From Pseudomonas silvicola (lineage in GTDB: Bacteria; Pseudomonadota; Gammaproteobacteria; Pseudomonadales; Pseudomonadaceae): a stretch of DNA of 64,000 bases. Below, piece by piece: positions 62,413 through 64,000 of this stretch (its first letter is position 1; every line of letters begins with the position of its first letter). The translations under genes and the position numbers were made by a program. The stretch covers positions 4,256,001 through 4,320,000 of the forward strand of contig NZ_CP093280.1 in NCBI RefSeq assembly GCF_026651855.1, read 5' to 3'. Under the pieces are notes generated by a model. That model saw only the letters and a program-made list of their open reading frames with translations, ran no database searches and had not been told where the DNA came from.

Positions 62413-64000
62413 TCACGCCGTTGCCGTGGAGGTCGTGGTGAGCTGCGGGTCAAACGAAAAACTCGGCCGGGAAGGCGGCAGGGGTGTGCGGCCCTTGATC
62501 AGGTCCGCGGCCTTTTCGGCAATCATGATCACCGTGGCATTGAGGTTGGCGCTGATGATGTCGGGCATCACCGAGGCGTCCACCACACGCAATGCCTGGA
62601 TGCCGTGCACCTTTAATTCAGGGTTTACCACGGCCAGTGCATCGTTGCCCATGCGGCAGGTGCAGGAGGGGTGGAATTCGGTTTCGGCGATGCCCTGGAT
62701 GAACTGCAGCAGTTGTGCGTCGGTGGCCACCGCGGTGCCGGGGTACACTTCCTTGCCACGGAACGGGGCGAAGGCGGGCTGGTCGACGATGTGTCGGGTC
62801 AGCTTGATGGCTTCCACCAGCTCTTTGCGATCATTTTCTGTCTGCAGGAAATTGAAGATGATGTGCGGCGGCGTCTGCGGGTCGGTGCTGACCAGCGCAA
62901 GGCGCCCGCGTGACTCCTGGCGCAGTTGGCTGATGTGAATTTGAAAGCCTTGCTTGAGCTTGATCCGGTCGCCGACGTAGTCGATGCCCACCGGGCCGAA
63001 ATGGAACTGGATATTGGGCGACGCCAGCGCGTTGTCGGTGCGTACCAGGCCGCCGGCCTTCCAGATATTGGAGGCCACCGGGCCTTGGCGGGTGAGCAGC
63101 CACTGGGCACCTACCGCTGCCTTTACCAGCGGATTCTGCAGGTGCTGCAAGGTGACCGGCTGGGTGCAGCTCCACTGCATCATGAAGTCGACGTGGTCCT
63201 GCAGGTTGGCCCCCACGCCCGGCAGGTCGGCGAGGGCAGTGATGCCCAGTTTCGCCAGCTCCTGCGCAGGGCCGATGCCTGAGAGCATCAGCAGTTGCGG
63301 GGAATTGATGGCGCCGCCGCACAGCAGCACCTCTTTGCTGGCCAGGGCGGTGACGCGCTGCCCCCGATGAACGAACTCGATACCCTTGGCACGCTGGTTC
63401 TCGATGATCACCTTGTGGGCCAGGGCGCCGGTCAGCACGGTCAGGTTGGGCCGGCTCATGGCCGGGTGCAGGTAGGCTACTGCCGTTGAGCAGCGCTTGC
63501 CGTTCCATTTGGTGCTGTCGTAGCGCGCCAGCCCTTCGGGACGGTAGCCGTTGAGGTCTTCCGAGGCGCCTACGCCAGCCTGGTCCCCGGCCTGCACGAA
63601 GGCGTCGTACAGCACGTTGGCGGTACTGCCCCTGCTGACCCCCAGCGGGCCGGTGCCGCCGTGCCATTCGTTTTCGCCACGTTCATTGCGCTCGGCTTTC
63701 TTGAAGTAGGGCAGGCAGTGGGCGTAGTCCCACTGCGGCAAGGTGTAGCGCTGCGCCCAGTTGTCGTAGTCCAGCGGATGCCCGCGCAGGTACACCATCG
63801 AATTGATCGAGGAGCTGCCGCCCAGCACCTTGCCCCGTGGCACGGGAATGGAACGGCCGGCCATGTGCGTTTCGGTCTGGCTTTGGTAGTTCCAGTTGAA
63901 GCGACTGTCTTTCCAGATCTTGTACACGCCGGCCGGCATATGGATGAACAGGTTGTTGTCGGCGCCCCCGGCCTCCAGCACCAGCACCCGCACACTCGGG
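62413..64000 (-). CDS. GMC-family alcohol dehydrogenase (partial)
   Basis: At least 528 residues of a choline-dehydrogenase/BetA-like GMC flavoenzyme; the N-terminal FAD GxGxxG motif lies outside the window. Visible are RVLVLEAGG, PRGKVLGGSSSINSM (FAD-binding signature 1), LLCGGAINSPQLLMLSGIGP (signature 2) and the active-site HPSCTCRMG with SVMPDIISANLNATVIMIAEKAADLI. It oxidises an alcohol to the aldehyde used by the next gene. The tail after residue about 505 is Pro/Ser-rich. Confidence 0.9.
   Translation of the reverse strand, partial: PSVRVLVLEAGGADNNLFIHMPAGVYKIWKDSRFNWNYQSQTETHMAGRSIPVPRGKVLGGSSSINSMVYLRGHPLDYDNWAQRYTLPQWDYAHCLPYFKKAERNERGENEWHGGTGPLGVSRGSTANVLYDAFVQAGDQAGVGASEDLNGYRPEGLARYDSTKWNGKRCSTAVAYLHPAMSRPNLTVLTGALAHKVIIENQRAKGIEFVHRGQRVTALASKEVLLCGGAINSPQLLMLSGIGPAQELAKLGITALADLPGVGANLQDHVDFMMQWSCTQPVTLQHLQNPLVKAAVGAQWLLTRQGPVASNIWKAGGLVRTDNALASPNIQFHFGPVGIDYVGDRIKLKQGFQIHISQLRQESRGRLALVSTDPQTPPHIIFNFLQTENDRKELVEAIKLTRHIVDQPAFAPFRGKEVYPGTAVATDAQLLQFIQGIAETEFHPSCTCRMGNDALAVVNPELKVHGIQALRVVDASVMPDIISANLNATVIMIAEKAADLIKGRTPLPPSRPSFSFDPQLTTTSTATA

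Overview
The window looks like chromosomal DNA of a Pseudomonas, most like the P. putida group. The reasons are the high G+C with strong G/C-ending codon use, a complete nicotinate (nic) cluster of the P. putida type, an msuEDC-sfnR organosulfur operon, and short palindromes of the Pseudomonas REP kind. It is almost entirely accessory catabolic DNA; I see no rRNA, tRNA, CRISPR array, phage or complete transposase.

Layout. 1-1600: end of a beta-propeller-like protein and the stub of a coupled next gene. 1600-5780: methanesulfonate use (msuE, msuD, msuC, sfnR), with a sigma-54 promoter and a palindromic activator site. 5910-7950: a 2-kb non-coding array of repeats in both orientations. 8096-11880: lipoprotein, alpha/beta hydrolase, DUF3182 protein, LysR regulator and a divergent metal cupin. 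11995-26244: a long leftward operon that combines sugar removal (GH3 glucosidase, GH106 rhamnosidase-like enzyme), an esterase, two amidohydrolases, an MhpA-like flavin hydroxylase, an extradiol-type dioxygenase and an FAA hydrolase, plus a HbpS/GlcG protein. Divergent from it is a GntR/FCD regulator (26355-27062). 27075-27725: a second repeat array. 27730-30531: OprB-type porin and a Tat-exported GH1 glucosidase. The porin region carries nearly the same promoter/operator DNA as the aromatic operon, so both probably form one regulon for plant rhamnosyl/glucosyl aromatic compounds such as flavonoid glycosides.

31021-44470: nicotinic acid degradation. NicAB hydroxylates nicotinate, NicC and NicX make and open 2,5-dihydroxypyridine, and NicD, NicF and NicE convert the product to fumarate. 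NicT is the transporter and NicR and NicS are regulators. A gutted xdhC-like gene lies at the end. 44906-50032: aromatic-acid MFS transporter, small ORFs, an RsbQ-like hydrolase coupled to a PAS histidine kinase, and a GNAT enzyme. 50033-64000: AdhP, then an XRE-cupin regulator with a cluster for uptake and oxidation of an amine-like nitrogen compound (FAD oxidases, NCS1 permease, ABC transporter, sarcosine-oxidase-like pair, aldehyde dehydrogenase, GMC alcohol dehydrogenase).

The most striking structural observation is that two different catabolic operons each carry a tandem duplication of about 1.4 kb (1419 and 1406 bp). Each joins at a short microhomology (13 and 17 bp), each duplicates one complete gene, and each creates one in-frame chimeric gene (GH106-esterase and nicF-nicD).
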